A stretch of DNA of 64,000 nucleotides, taken from NCBI GenBank assembly GCA_963746735.1, contig CAVVCO010000026.1:1-64000 (forward strand). Direction: 5' to 3'. The DNA is from CAVSWT01 sp963746735 (GTDB lineage Bacteria; Bacteroidota; Ignavibacteria; Ignavibacteriales; Ignavibacteriaceae). Positions within the stretch are counted from its first letter, which is position 1. Every line of letters starts with the position of its first letter. Both the position numbers and the translations under genes were made by a program. Below the pieces are notes generated by a model. The model was given only the letters and a program-made list of their open reading frames with translations, had not been told where the DNA came from and searched no databases. Below are positions 20,201 through 29,026 of the stretch, piece after piece.

Positions 20201-21476
20201 AAAAAAATATGATGTCCCTTACGGATCAGAACTTGTAGTTAATGATGGTCAGACTGTTAAAAAACGTACTCCATTATATAACCATGATCCTTATAATGCA
20301 GTAATTCTTTCTGATATTCCGGGAAGAGTTAGATTTGTTGATTTAGTTGAAGGTGCAACTTTACAACAGGTAACCGATGAACAAACCGGACACGTTCAAA
20401 AAGTTGTAATTGAATCCAAAGATAAAAATTTAACACCAAGTATTGCAATTGAATCTGAGGATGGAACTAAGAAATCTTTCAACATTCCTACCCGTGCTTA
20501 TCTTTCAGTTGATGAAGGTGAGAGTGTTGTTGGCGGTACAATCCTGGCAAAAATATCTAAACAGGCTACAAAAAGCCGTGACATTACCGGTGGACTTCCG
20601 AGAGTAACAGAACTCTTCGAAGCAAGAAGTCCGCAAGAGTCTTCCATTGTTTCTGAAATTGAAGGTATAGTAAGATTTGGTGCTAGGAAAAAAGGTTCTA
20701 GAGAAATATTTGTAAAAGCACCTGATGGCTCTGACGAAAAGAAATATAATGTACCTTTAGGAAAACATATCTTGGTTCAAGAAGCAGATGAAATTCCGGC
20801 AGGTGAAAAAATAACTGACGGACCAATAAATCCTCATGATATCTTAAAGATCAAAGGAACTAGTGCAGTTCAGGAATATCTTGTAAATGAAATCCAGGAT
20901 GTTTACCGGCTACAAGGTGTTAAAATTAATGATAAGCATATTGAAGTTATCGTTCGCCAGATGCTGCAAAAAATTAGAATTGTTTCTCCTGGCGATACAA
21001 AATTTCTTGAAGAAGATATTGTTGATAGAAATGAATTTATAGAAGAAAATAATAAAATAATGTCGATGGAATTTATTGAGGATAAAGGTGATTCTAAGTA
21101 CAAAGAAACTCAATTAATTTCAAAGAGTAAGCTTAGAGAGTTAAATGCAGATCTTAAAAAGAAAAGTAAAAAAACAATAGTAGCTAGGGATGCAGAGCCG
21201 GCAACTTTTGAACATATACTTTTGGGTATAACCCAGGCTGCATTATCTACTGAAAGCTTTATATCTGCTGCTTCATTCCAAGAGACAACAAAAGTACTTG
21301 CAAATGCAGCAACAGAAGCAAAAATAGACCACTTGTTAGGCTTGAAAGAAAATGTTGTAATGGGGCATTTAATTCCAGCCGGCACGGGTCTTAAAAAATA
21401 TAAAAATGTTCTACTTGAGTCCGAAGAAATAGTTGAAGAAAAAACTGAGGAAGCAGAACAAATACAAGCGCAATAG
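17241..21476 (+). CDS. rpoC: RNA polymerase beta' subunit
   Basis: The 1411-residue beta' subunit is intact. It has the N-terminal zinc site (CFCGKYKRIRYKGIICDRCG), the lid/rudder region, and the catalytic NADFDGDQMAVH at about residues 469-480, whose three aspartates hold the active-site magnesium. The second zinc site CESKRGVCAKCYGR and the trigger-loop region GIVAAQSIGEPGTQLTLRTF follow. Length is normal for the group. It lies 43 bp after rpoB with an AGGAGAT site, and is followed by a hairpin terminator. Confidence 0.98.
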   Translation: MPYRVQENAMRDINNITISLASPDVILSRSYGEVTKPETINYRSFRPEKDGLFCEKIFGPTRDWECFCGKYKRIRYKGIICDRCGVEVTQKSVRRERMGHIGLAVPVVHIWFFRAQPSKIGNIIGVSLKELEKIIYYESYVVINPGPTGLSRLDLISEDQYFEVMNSLPQGNEKLDDDDPKKFVAKIGGDAVKEILKATDVEKLSKELRDQLKVETSQQKKADLLKRLRVLEAFKEAEGKIANKPEWMVLSYIPVIPPELRPLVPLEGGRFATSDLNDLYRRVIIRNNRLKRLIDIKAPEVILRNEKRMLQEAVDALFDNSRRGSAVRSDSNRPLKSLSDMLKGKQGRFRQNLLGKRVDYSGRSVIVVGPELKLHQCGLPKDMAVELFKPFIIKKLIERGHNKTVKSARKVVDRKDPLIWDILAKIIEGHPILLNRAPTLHRLGIQAFQPILIDGRAIQLHPMVCTAFNADFDGDQMAVHVPLSYEAQLEASLLMLSSHNILSPQNGSPIVVPTQDIVLGCYYLTKYKEGEKGEGMTFGSSEEVIIAYNSKVVGLHAKTKVRIDGKFIDTTVGRVIFNQIVPKEMGFFNQLLIKKTFGGFIGLMFMRLGNKVTAKFLDDLKEIGFRYSTAGGLSVSYADMIIPEEKVNLIAKANKKVEAILNEHEQGVITDAERYNKIIDVWTHTTNDVARALMEKIRGHNHGFNSLHMMVDSGARGSQEQVRQLAGMRGLMMKPQKSLSGQAGEIIENPIVANFKEGLTVLEYFISTHGARKGLADTALKTADAGYLTRRLVDVSQDVIISEIDCGTILGIEVTAIKDVEQEREPLGERITGRTAQEDVYDLKTDELIIAAGDIITEEIAEKIEDASIESVYIRTVLTCESKRGVCAKCYGRNLTTGKIVEIGEAVGIVAAQSIGEPGTQLTLRTFHLGGTSSRIASQSQVESTSEGIVKYERISFVEKSDFLGKVKVVTGRRGVLGVYDENNRQIKKYDVPYGSELVVNDGQTVKKRTPLYNHDPYNAVILSDIPGRVRFVDLVEGATLQQVTDEQTGHVQKVVIESKDKNLTPSIAIESEDGTKKSFNIPTRAYLSVDEGESVVGGTILAKISKQATKSRDITGGLPRVTELFEARSPQESSIVSEIEGIVRFGARKKGSREIFVKAPDGSDEKKYNVPLGKHILVQEADEIPAGEKITDGPINPHDILKIKGTSAVQEYLVNEIQDVYRLQGVKINDKHIEVIVRQMLQKIRIVSPGDTKFLEEDIVDRNEFIEENNKIMSMEFIEDKGDSKYKETQLISKSKLRELNADLKKKSKKTIVARDAEPATFEHILLGITQAALSTESFISAASFQETTKVLANAATEAKIDHLLGLKENVVMGHLIPAGTGLKKYKNVLLESEEIVEEKTEEAEQIQAQ

Positions 21477-21489
21477 TTTTATAGACTAA

Positions 21490-21528
21490 AAGTCAGGTTG
21501 ATAAAATATAATTAACCTGGCTTTTTTG
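21490..21528 (+). terminator. Rho-independent terminator after rpoC
   Basis: AGTCAGGTT and AACCTGGCT pair across a 15- to 17-base AT loop and are followed by TTTTTT. It ends the secE-to-rpoC transcript 14 bp after the rpoC stop and precedes a separate promoter for the str operon. Confidence 0.75.
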
Positions 21529-21567
21529 TCTGTATTCAAAAAAGATAAATAATATTATTAGTATTTC

Positions 21568-21596
21568 TTGACAAAATTTTACCCAAAGCCTATATT
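21568..21596 (+). promoter_or_regulatory. Near-consensus promoter of the str operon
   Basis: TTGACA (21568-21573), a 17-bp spacer and TATATT (21591-21596) lie 45 bp before the rpsL start. The hexamers match the E. coli sigma-70 type, not the TTTG/TAnnTTTG pattern of classical Bacteroidetes. A ribosome binding site TAGGAGAAG follows at about 21629. Confidence 0.65.
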
Positions 21597-21640
21597 AGGA
21601 GTCTGAAATTTTTTAAGGTTGACAAGTTTAGGAGAAGTTT

Positions 21641-22021
21641 GTGCCTACAATAAATCAGTTAGTTAGAAAAGGTCGTGTTCAAATATTAGCAAAGAATAAA
21701 GCCCCGGCACTTGATGCGTGTCCGCAGAAGAGAGGCGTTTGTACTAGAGTATATACAACGACCCCAAAGAAACCAAACTCTGCATTAAGAAAAGTTGCAA
21801 GAGTTAGACTTACTAACAGCATGGAAGTTACTGCTTATATTCCTGGAGAAGGTCACAATCTTCAAGAACACTCTATAGTATTAATCAGAGGCGGCAGGGT
21901 TAAAGATTTGCCAGGTGTTCGTTATCATATCATTCGAGGAACACTTGATACGAGCGGTGTTGAAGATAGAAAGAAAAGCAGATCAAAATACGGAGCTAAA
22001 AAACCTAAGGCGGCTAAATAA
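21641..22021 (+). CDS. rpsL: 30S ribosomal protein S12
   Basis: S12 sits at the decoding centre and affects accuracy. The 126-residue protein starts at GTG 21641 (MPTINQLVRKGR). The streptomycin-related loops TPKKPNSALRK and GGRVKDLPGVRYH carry the wild-type lysines, so a streptomycin-sensitive ribosome is predicted. It is the first gene of rpsL-rpsG-fusA-tuf. Confidence 0.97.
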   Translation: MPTINQLVRKGRVQILAKNKAPALDACPQKRGVCTRVYTTTPKKPNSALRKVARVRLTNSMEVTAYIPGEGHNLQEHSIVLIRGGRVKDLPGVRYHIIRGTLDTSGVEDRKKSRSKYGAKKPKAAK

Positions 22022-22023
22022 TT

Positions 22024-22491
22024 ATGAGAAAGAAAAGAGCAGAAAAAAAATATTTAAAACCTGACCCTAAATTTAATGATGTATTGGTTTCAAAGCTGGT
22101 TAATAGCATTATGTATGATGGGAAAAAGTCAGTTGCAAGAAGTGTAGTTTACGGTGCTTTCGATATTATAGAAGATAGAACAAAAAAAGATGCTATTGAT
22201 GTCTACAAAAAAGCTTTGAATAATACACAACCAATAATTGAAGTTAGGAGTAGAAGAGTCGGTGGGGCAACATATCAGGTTCCAACAGAAGTTAGGCCTG
22301 AGAGAAGAACTGCCTTAGCTTTAAGATGGATTAAAACTTATGCCAGGGCTAGAAATGATAAATCAATGGCTCAGAAATTAGCAGCAGAATTAATTTCCGC
22401 TTCGAATAATGAAGGTTCCGCCGTAAAGAAAAAAGAAGATGTTCATAAAATGGCTGAAGCTAATAAAGCTTTTGCACACTTTAAATGGTAA
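22024..22491 (+). CDS. rpsG: 30S ribosomal protein S7
   Basis: S7 nucleates the head of the small subunit and lies at the E site. The 155-residue protein shows KFNDVLVSKLVNSIMYDGKK and the RRVGGATYQVPTEVRPERR beta-hairpin region. Only 2 bp separate it from rpsL, so translation is probably coupled. Confidence 0.97.
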   Translation: MRKKRAEKKYLKPDPKFNDVLVSKLVNSIMYDGKKSVARSVVYGAFDIIEDRTKKDAIDVYKKALNNTQPIIEVRSRRVGGATYQVPTEVRPERRTALALRWIKTYARARNDKSMAQKLAAELISASNNEGSAVKKKEDVHKMAEANKAFAHFKW

Positions 22492-22527
22492 GGATAAATA
22501 GAGAAAGAATAGGATAAATAGATTTAG

Positions 22528-24621
22528 ATGGCTGTAAAAACAAAAATAGAGAAAGTAAGAAATATTGGTATCATGGCGCATATCGATGCAGGGAAAACTA
22601 CTACCACTGAAAGAATATTATACTATACCGGTAAGCTGCATAGAATAGGTGAAGTTCATGATGGTGCAGCAACAATGGATTGGATGGAACAAGAAAAAGA
22701 ACGTGGAATAACAATCACGAGTGCAGCTACTACATGTTTTTGGGATGATCATCAAATAAATATTATTGATACACCAGGTCACGTTGATTTTACCGCTGAA
22801 GTTGAAAGATCATTAAGAGTTTTAGATGGCGCTGTGGCTTTATTTTGTGCTGTTGGCGGTGTTGAACCTCAGTCTGAAACTGTTTGGAGACAAGCTGACA
22901 AATATAAAGTACCGAGAATAGCTTTTATAAATAAGATGGATAGAACTGGTGCGGATTTTTATAATGCAGTCAATATGATGAAGGAAAGATTAGGAGCAAA
23001 TGCAGTTCCTTTAACTTTACCAATTGGCGAAGGAGATATTTTTTCAGGTGTAATTGATTTGATGTCCTTTAAAGCTAGAATGTACCATGAAGAAAATTTC
23101 GGTGCCACTTTTGATGAAATCGAAATTCCTCATGATTTAATTGAGACCGCCAATAAGTACCGTACAGAAATGCTTGAAGCTGTATCTGATGTGGATGATA
23201 CTCTTCTTGAAAAATATCTTGAAGGAAAAGAGATTTCTGAAGAAGAAATTAAAACTGTTCTTAGAAAAGCTACTATTGAACTTAAAATAATTCCAGTTCT
23301 TTGCGGTTCAGCATTTAAGAATAAGGGTGTTCAAAAATTATTGGATTCAGTTGTCGATTTTTTACCTTCACCAATTGATTTCAAAACCATTGAAGCCCAT
23401 CATATTGGAATTAATGATAGCATAAAAAGAAAAATTGATAAAGATGAAAAGTTTACGGCTTTAGCATTTAAAGTTGCTAATGATCCATATGTAGGTAAGC
23501 TAACGTTTTTTAGAGTTTATTCAGGAACACTGAAAGCTGGATCTTATGTATACAATTCAGTAAGTGAAAAGAAAGAAAGAATTAGTCGTTTACTTCAGAT
23601 GCATGCAAACCACAGAGAAGAAATTAGTGAAGTAATAGCAGGGGATATTGCTGCTGCTGTTGGCCTTAAACATACCAAGACGGGTGATACGTTATGTACT
23701 GAAGATGATCCGGTATTATTAGAAAAAATAATTTTTCCTGAACCAGTTATTCAGATTGCTATTGAACCGAAAACTAAAGCTGATCAAGATAAATTATCCG
23801 AATCACTGGTGAAATTATCTGATGAAGATCCTACTTTCAGAGTAAAGGTTGATGAGGAAACTGGTCAAACTTTAATCAGCGGGATGGGTGAACTTCACCT
23901 TGAAATTTTGGTTGATAGAATGAAACGTGAATTTAATGTTGAAGCTAATGTTGGTAAACCGCAAGTTGCTTATCGTGAGTCAATTACTCAAACTGTTAAC
24001 GCTGAGGGTAAGTTTATTAAACAATCAGGCGGACGCGGTAAATTTGGACATGTATGGATTGAATTAGGTCCTAATGAACCTGGAAAAGGTTTTGAATTTA
24101 TAAACGGCATTGTCGGTGGAGTTGTTCCTAAAGAATATATTCCTGCAGTTTCTGCTGGTATTCAGGAGGCAATGCGAAATGGAGTTGTTGCAGGTTTCCC
24201 GGTAGTTGATATTAAAGCTAAAATCTATGATGGTTCTTATCATGATGTAGATTCCGATGAAATATCATTTAAAGTTGCTGGATCTATGGCATTTAAAGAA
24301 GGTGCTAGAAAAGCTAAGCCTGTATTACTAGAGCCGATAATGGATGTTGAAGTTGTGACTCCGGAAGAATATCTGGGTGATGTAATGGGAGATCTTAATT
24401 CCCGTAGAGGCAAAATTGAAGGATTCTCTGCAAGAAAAGATGCGCAGGTAATAAAATCTATTGTACCGCTTTCAGAAATGTTTGGCTATTCAACTGTATT
24501 GAGATCTATGACACAAGGCAGAGCAATTTATACAATGCAATTTTCACATTATTCTGAAGTTCCGAAATCTATTGCAGATGAAATTGCTGAAAAATCTTTA
24601 GGAAAAAAAGCAACAGCATAA
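22528..24621 (+). CDS. fusA: Elongation factor G
   Basis: EF-G is the GTPase that drives translocation. The 697-residue protein has the P-loop AHIDAGKTTTTER, the switch-II DTPGHVDFT and NKMDRTGAD, followed by domains II-V with the domain IV loop GGRGKFGHVWIE. Normal length and intact; it lies 36 bp after rpsG. Confidence 0.97.
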   Translation: MAVKTKIEKVRNIGIMAHIDAGKTTTTERILYYTGKLHRIGEVHDGAATMDWMEQEKERGITITSAATTCFWDDHQINIIDTPGHVDFTAEVERSLRVLDGAVALFCAVGGVEPQSETVWRQADKYKVPRIAFINKMDRTGADFYNAVNMMKERLGANAVPLTLPIGEGDIFSGVIDLMSFKARMYHEENFGATFDEIEIPHDLIETANKYRTEMLEAVSDVDDTLLEKYLEGKEISEEEIKTVLRKATIELKIIPVLCGSAFKNKGVQKLLDSVVDFLPSPIDFKTIEAHHIGINDSIKRKIDKDEKFTALAFKVANDPYVGKLTFFRVYSGTLKAGSYVYNSVSEKKERISRLLQMHANHREEISEVIAGDIAAAVGLKHTKTGDTLCTEDDPVLLEKIIFPEPVIQIAIEPKTKADQDKLSESLVKLSDEDPTFRVKVDEETGQTLISGMGELHLEILVDRMKREFNVEANVGKPQVAYRESITQTVNAEGKFIKQSGGRGKFGHVWIELGPNEPGKGFEFINGIVGGVVPKEYIPAVSAGIQEAMRNGVVAGFPVVDIKAKIYDGSYHDVDSDEISFKVAGSMAFKEGARKAKPVLLEPIMDVEVVTPEEYLGDVMGDLNSRRGKIEGFSARKDAQVIKSIVPLSEMFGYSTVLRSMTQGRAIYTMQFSHYSEVPKSIADEIAEKSLGKKATA

Positions 24622-24669
24622 AATTTAATTGAATTAAAAAATTAAGAAAAATATAAGAAGGAGATTTAG

Positions 24670-25875
24670 ATGGCAAAAGAAAAATTTGATAGAAGTAAAC
24701 CTCACGTTAACGTAGGTACAATTGGTCACGTAGATCATGGTAAAACTACTTTAACCGCTGCCATCACAATGGCTCTTGCTAAAAAGGGCTTGTCGGAAAT
24801 AAGAACTTTTGATAGTATCGATAACGCTCCTGAAGAAAGAGAAAGAGGTATTACTATTGCAACGGCTCACGTAGAATATTCTACTGAAAATAGACATTAT
24901 GCTCACGTAGATTGCCCTGGCCATGCTGACTATGTTAAAAATATGATTACCGGTGCTGCACAAATGGACGGAGCTATATTAGTTGTTGCTGCTACAGATG
25001 GACCAATGCCTCAAACAAGAGAACATATCCTTCTTGCTCGCCAGGTTGGTGTACCTAAAATAGTTGTGTTTATGAACAAAGTTGATATGGTTGATGATCC
25101 GGAATTATTGGAATTAGTTGAAGCTGAATTAAGAGACTTATTAACAGAATATAAATTTCCAGGAGACGAAACACCTATAATTCAAGGCTCTGCATTAAAA
25201 GCTTTGGAAGCAGCTTCTTCTGATGCCCCAGTTGATGATCCAAGATTGCAGTGTATATGGGATTTGATGAAAGCTGTTGATGAATATATACCTCTTCCAC
25301 CAAGAGATTCCGATAAACCTTTTTTGATGCCAGTTGAGGACGTATTTTCAATTACCGGCCGTGGAACTGTTGCAACCGGAAGAGTTGAAAGAGGACAAGT
25401 TAAAATTCAAGAGGAAGTAGAGCTTATAGGATTAGGTCTTCATAAGAAAACTGTTGTTACCGGTATCGAGATGTTTAGAAAAGAACTTGATGCTGCAATG
25501 GCGGGTGACAATGCTGGTATTCTTCTTAGAGGTATTGATAAAAATGAAATTGAAAGAGGAATGGTGCTTGCCAAGACTGGTTCCATTACTCCTCATAAGA
25601 AATTTGAAGGTGAAGTTTATATTTTATCAAAAGAAGAAGGCGGACGTCACACGCCTTTCTTTAACGGATATAGACCACAATTTTATTTTAGAACTACGGA
25701 CGTTACCGGAGTAGCTACTCTTCCGGAAGGAACTGAAATGGTTATGCCTGGTGACAACGTAAAATTAAGTGTCGAACTTATCTCTGAAATTGCCATGGAA
25801 GAAGGGTTGCGCTTTGCTATCCGTGAAGGTGGTAGAACAGTAGGTTCAGGCGTTGTAACAAAAATTATTGAATAA
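24670..25875 (+). CDS. tuf: Elongation factor Tu
   Basis: EF-Tu delivers aminoacyl-tRNA to the ribosome. The 401-residue protein has GHVDHGKTTL, DCPGHADYVKNM and NKVDMVDD, then the two beta-barrel domains ending GRTVGSGVVTKI. The start follows GAAGGAGATTTAG. It is the only tuf in the window; the second position often used by tuf, after tRNA-Thr, is empty. Confidence 0.98.
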   Translation: MAKEKFDRSKPHVNVGTIGHVDHGKTTLTAAITMALAKKGLSEIRTFDSIDNAPEERERGITIATAHVEYSTENRHYAHVDCPGHADYVKNMITGAAQMDGAILVVAATDGPMPQTREHILLARQVGVPKIVVFMNKVDMVDDPELLELVEAELRDLLTEYKFPGDETPIIQGSALKALEAASSDAPVDDPRLQCIWDLMKAVDEYIPLPPRDSDKPFLMPVEDVFSITGRGTVATGRVERGQVKIQEEVELIGLGLHKKTVVTGIEMFRKELDAAMAGDNAGILLRGIDKNEIERGMVLAKTGSITPHKKFEGEVYILSKEEGGRHTPFFNGYRPQFYFRTTDVTGVATLPEGTEMVMPGDNVKLSVELISEIAMEEGLRFAIREGGRTVGSGVVTKIIE

Positions 25876-25893
25876 TATTAAAGCTTCAACCGG

Positions 25894-25919
25894 AAAGGGA
25901 GTTTATCAACTCCCTTTTT
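25894..25919 (+). terminator. Terminator hairpin between tuf and rpsJ
   Basis: AAAGGGAG and CTCCCTTTTT form a perfect GC-centred hairpin with a TTTATCAA loop and a T tail, 18 bp after the tuf stop. The S10 operon starts 30 bp further on, so either read-through or a promoter hidden in this short gap must drive it; I cannot identify one. Confidence 0.75.
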
Positions 25920-25948
25920 GTGTCTAAATAATTAAAAGGAGTTTTTAA

Positions 25949-26257
25949 GTGCCCGGTCAAAAAATAAGAATTAAGCTAAAATCGTATGATCATATATTGA
26001 TTGATAAGTCTACAGAGAAGATTATTAAAACTGTAAGAAGTACAGGAGCCGTAGTTTCCGGTCCAATACCTTTACCTACTCGGAGAACTTTATATACTGT
26101 TTTAAGGTCTCCTCATGTTGATAAGAAATCAAGAGAGCAGTTTGAAACTAGGGCACATAAAAGAATTATTGATATTCATAATTCAAATAATAAAACCGTC
26201 GATTCATTAAGTAAGCTTGATATTCCGGCGGGTGTTGATATTGAGATTAAGCTTTAA
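25949..26257 (+). CDS. rpsJ: 30S ribosomal protein S10
   Basis: The 102-residue S10 starts at GTG 25949 after AAAGGAGTTT. It has KIRIKLKSYDH at the N-terminus and PLPTRRTLYTVLRSPHVDKKSREQF in two adjoining segments of the tRNA-contacting loop. S10 is also the NusG partner in transcription-translation coupling. It opens the S10 operon. Confidence 0.96.
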   Translation: MPGQKIRIKLKSYDHILIDKSTEKIIKTVRSTGAVVSGPIPLPTRRTLYTVLRSPHVDKKSREQFETRAHKRIIDIHNSNNKTVDSLSKLDIPAGVDIEIKL

Positions 26258-26274
26258 TGAATTTTGGAGAAAAG

Positions 26275-26898
26275 ATGTCTGGCATAATCGGAAAAAAAAT
26301 AGGAATGTCTAGTGTGTTTGACACAGCAGGTGAAATAGTACCTGTAACAGTCATTCAAGCCGGGCCGTGTAAAGTTGTTTCTGTTAGAACAAAAGATAAA
26401 GATGGTTACAACGCTTTACAATTAGGCTTTGGTACAAGAAAAGAAAAAAGAACAAATAAGCCTTTGATGGGACAATATAAAAAAGCCGGTCAATTACCTT
26501 CATTAGTTTTAAAAGAATTCAAATTTTCTACAGATAAAGAATATAATGTAGGTGAAGAAATTAAAGTTGATCTTTTTGTTGAAGGCGAAAAAATAAAAGT
26601 CCGCAGCAAAAGCAAAGGTAAAGGCTTTCAGGGAGTTATGAGAAGACATGGTTTTGGTGGTGTAGGTGGAACTACTCACGGTCAAAGCGATAGGTTAAGA
26701 GCTCCTGGTTCAATTGGCGCAAGTTCATATCCTTCTAGAGTTTTTAAGGGTACAAGGATGGCTGGCAGGCAAGGATATGAAAATGTAACTATATCAAATT
26801 TAAAAGTTGTAAAAATTATTCCTGAAGAAAATTTAATTCTTGTCAAAGGTGCGGTTCCGGGTTCTATAAATTCTTATGTTGAATTGATTAAAAAGTAA
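26275..26898 (+). CDS. rplC: 50S ribosomal protein L3
   Basis: L3 reaches the peptidyl-transferase centre. I place the start at ATG 26275 because TTGGAGAAAAG directly precedes it and the family begins SGIIGKKIGM; an ATG at 26257 overlaps the rpsJ stop and would add six residues. The product is 207 residues. The RMAGRQG and GFGGVGGTTHGQSDR segments are typical. Confidence 0.94.
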   Translation: MSGIIGKKIGMSSVFDTAGEIVPVTVIQAGPCKVVSVRTKDKDGYNALQLGFGTRKEKRTNKPLMGQYKKAGQLPSLVLKEFKFSTDKEYNVGEEIKVDLFVEGEKIKVRSKSKGKGFQGVMRRHGFGGVGGTTHGQSDRLRAPGSIGASSYPSRVFKGTRMAGRQGYENVTISNLKVVKIIPEENLILVKGAVPGSINSYVELIKK

Positions 26899-26909
26899 AT
26901 TGGTTTAAA

Positions 26910-27557
26910 ATGAAATTAGATGTGCTTAAAATAGATGGTAAATCATCAGGTAAAAAAGTTGAATTGTCTGATGAAGTTTTTGGTATAGAACCAAATGATC
27001 ATGCTATATACTTAGCTGTAAAATCTTTTCTTGCTAACCAAAGACAGGGTACTAGTAAAGCTAAAGAAAGAGGCGAAGTAAGAGGCGGTGGTAAAAAACC
27101 CTGGAAGCAAAAAGGTAGAGGCGGTGCACGTGCCGGTACAACTCGTTCTCCTTTGTGGGTTGGCGGCGGAACTATATTCGGACCACGCCCAAGAGACTAT
27201 AGACAGGATATACCGAAGAAATTAAGAAGGTTGGCCAGAAAATCTGCTTTAAGCTATAAAGTAAAAGATGAACAATTAATTTTAATTGAAGATTTTAATT
27301 TTGAAAAACCAAAGACAAAAGAATTTGCAAGTATTTTGGAATCATTGAATTTAACAGGGAAGAAAATTCTTCTGTTAACAAACGGCAACCAGGAAATTGT
27401 ATTTAAATCAGGAAGAAATATTCCTAAAACAAAAATATTAGAAGCAGCTAAAGCATCTACTTATGATATTTTGAACAACCAGGTTTTAATTATCCAGGAA
27501 AGTGCAGTAGATGTAATCCATAAAACTTTTGGGAATAATGAAGGAGCGTTAAATTAA
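26910..27557 (+). CDS. rplD: 50S ribosomal protein L4
   Basis: L4 lines the exit tunnel with its long loop (RGEVRGGGKKPWKQKGRGGA) and in several bacteria regulates the S10 operon. The protein is 215 residues, with FGPRPRDYRQDIPKKLRRLA at the loop end. It is 11 bp after rplC and 1 bp before rplW. Confidence 0.96.
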   Translation: MKLDVLKIDGKSSGKKVELSDEVFGIEPNDHAIYLAVKSFLANQRQGTSKAKERGEVRGGGKKPWKQKGRGGARAGTTRSPLWVGGGTIFGPRPRDYRQDIPKKLRRLARKSALSYKVKDEQLILIEDFNFEKPKTKEFASILESLNLTGKKILLLTNGNQEIVFKSGRNIPKTKILEAAKASTYDILNNQVLIIQESAVDVIHKTFGNNEGALN

Positions 27558-27558
27558 A

Positions 27559-27852
27559 ATGCATAATATATTAATAAGCCCTTTAATTACTGAAAAGATG
27601 ACTAATTTATCTGCTGATCATGGTAAATATGGTTTTCTTGTTAACCCGAAGTCAAATAAAATAGAAATTGCAAAAGCAATTGAAAAAAGATTTAATGTTC
27701 ATGTAACGAGTGTAAATACGATTAATCACCCCGGAAAAATGAAAACACAGTTTAGAAAAAGTGGAAGATTTACAGGTAAAACAGCAAAGTATAAAAAAGC
27801 AATCGTCTCTCTAAAAGAAGGCGAAACAATTGAATTATTCGAACAAGTTTAG
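27559..27852 (+). CDS. rplW: 50S ribosomal protein L23
   Basis: L23 lies at the tunnel exit and docks trigger factor and SRP. The 97 residues start with MHNILISPLITEKMT and have YGFLVNPKSNKIEIAKAIEK. It follows rplD with one intervening base, so translational coupling is likely. Confidence 0.96.
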   Translation: MHNILISPLITEKMTNLSADHGKYGFLVNPKSNKIEIAKAIEKRFNVHVTSVNTINHPGKMKTQFRKSGRFTGKTAKYKKAIVSLKEGETIELFEQV

Positions 27853-27873
27853 GTTTTGAAATAGGATAGACTA

Positions 27874-28698
27874 ATGGCAATAAAGAAATTAAATCCAGTA
27901 ACTCCCGGAACAAGATTTAGATCTAATTCTACTTTTGATGAAGTTACAAAATCAACACCAGAAAAATCATTAACCGTCTCGTTAAAAAAATCTGGCGGTA
28001 GAAATAATTTAGGAAGAATTACTACTCGTTTTATTGGCGGTGGACATAAAAGAAGATATAGAATAATTGATTTTAAAAGAGACAAACACGGTATTCCAGC
28101 TAAAGTTTTTTCAATTGAATATGATCCTAACCGTACTTCCAGAATTGCACTATTGCATTACGCTGATGGTGAAAAAAGATATATTTTAGCACCTAATGGA
28201 TTAAAAGTTGGAGATACTGTTACATCAGGTACTGGAAGTGAAATAACAGTTGGAAATGCATTACCGTTAAAAGAAATGCCTTTAGGCAGCTTCATTCATA
28301 ATGTTGAATTAAAACCTGGTAAAGGCGGGCAGTTAGGAAGAAGTGCCGGTACAGCTATTCAAGTTTTAGCTAAAGAAGGAAATCATGCCCAGTTAAAAAT
28401 GCCTTCAGGTGAAGTTAGAATGATTAGATTGGAATGTTTAGCAACTTATGGCTCTATGGGAAATGCTGAGCAGGAAAACATCAGCTTAGGCAAAGCTGGA
28501 AGATCAAGATGGTTAGGTAAACGTCCACATGTTAGAGGTGTTGCAATGAATCCTGTTGATCATCCTATGGGTGGTGGTGAAGGCAAAACTTCTGGCGGCG
28601 GTCATCCGGTTTCACCTTGGGGTCAAAAAGCTAAAGGTTTAAAAACTAGAAAACATAAAAAAGAATCTAATAAATTTATTATTAAAAGACGGAAATAA
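27874..28698 (+). CDS. rplB: 50S ribosomal protein L2
   Basis: L2 binds 23S rRNA near the peptidyl-transferase centre and is needed for subunit joining. It has 274 residues, with FIGGGHKRRYRIIDFKR, and the C-terminal HVRGVAMNPVDHPMGGGEG loop containing the conserved histidine. Intact and of normal length. Confidence 0.98.
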   Translation: MAIKKLNPVTPGTRFRSNSTFDEVTKSTPEKSLTVSLKKSGGRNNLGRITTRFIGGGHKRRYRIIDFKRDKHGIPAKVFSIEYDPNRTSRIALLHYADGEKRYILAPNGLKVGDTVTSGTGSEITVGNALPLKEMPLGSFIHNVELKPGKGGQLGRSAGTAIQVLAKEGNHAQLKMPSGEVRMIRLECLATYGSMGNAEQENISLGKAGRSRWLGKRPHVRGVAMNPVDHPMGGGEGKTSGGGHPVSPWGQKAKGLKTRKHKKESNKFIIKRRK

Positions 28699-28711
28699 TA
28701 GAGTTTAAAAT

Positions 28712-28999
28712 ATGCCTAGATCGGTTAAAAAAGGTCCTTTTGTAGACTATAAACTTCAGGAAAAAGTAGATAAATTAAACCAGACTAATCAGAAAAAGAT
28801 TATCAAAACCTGGTCGCGCTCTTCTACCATTACTCCTGAATTTGTTGGTCATACTATTGCTGTTCATAACGGGAATAAAATGATTCCGGTTTATATTACT
28901 GAAAATATGGTTGGACATAAATTGGGTGAATTTTCACCTACAAGGATTTTTAGAGGGCATCCTGGAACTAAAGCTGAAAAAGCTTCGAAAGCAAAATAA
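28712..28999 (+). CDS. rpsS: 30S ribosomal protein S19
   Basis: S19 sits in the subunit head with S13. The 95-residue protein begins MPRSVKKGPFVDYKL and ends LGEFSPTRIFRGHPG plus a basic tail. It is 13 bp after rplB in the S10 operon. Confidence 0.97.
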   Translation: MPRSVKKGPFVDYKLQEKVDKLNQTNQKKIIKTWSRSSTITPEFVGHTIAVHNGNKMIPVYITENMVGHKLGEFSPTRIFRGHPGTKAEKASKAK

Positions 29000-29026
29000 T
29001 TTTGTAAGCAAAGGAATTTGAAGTAA

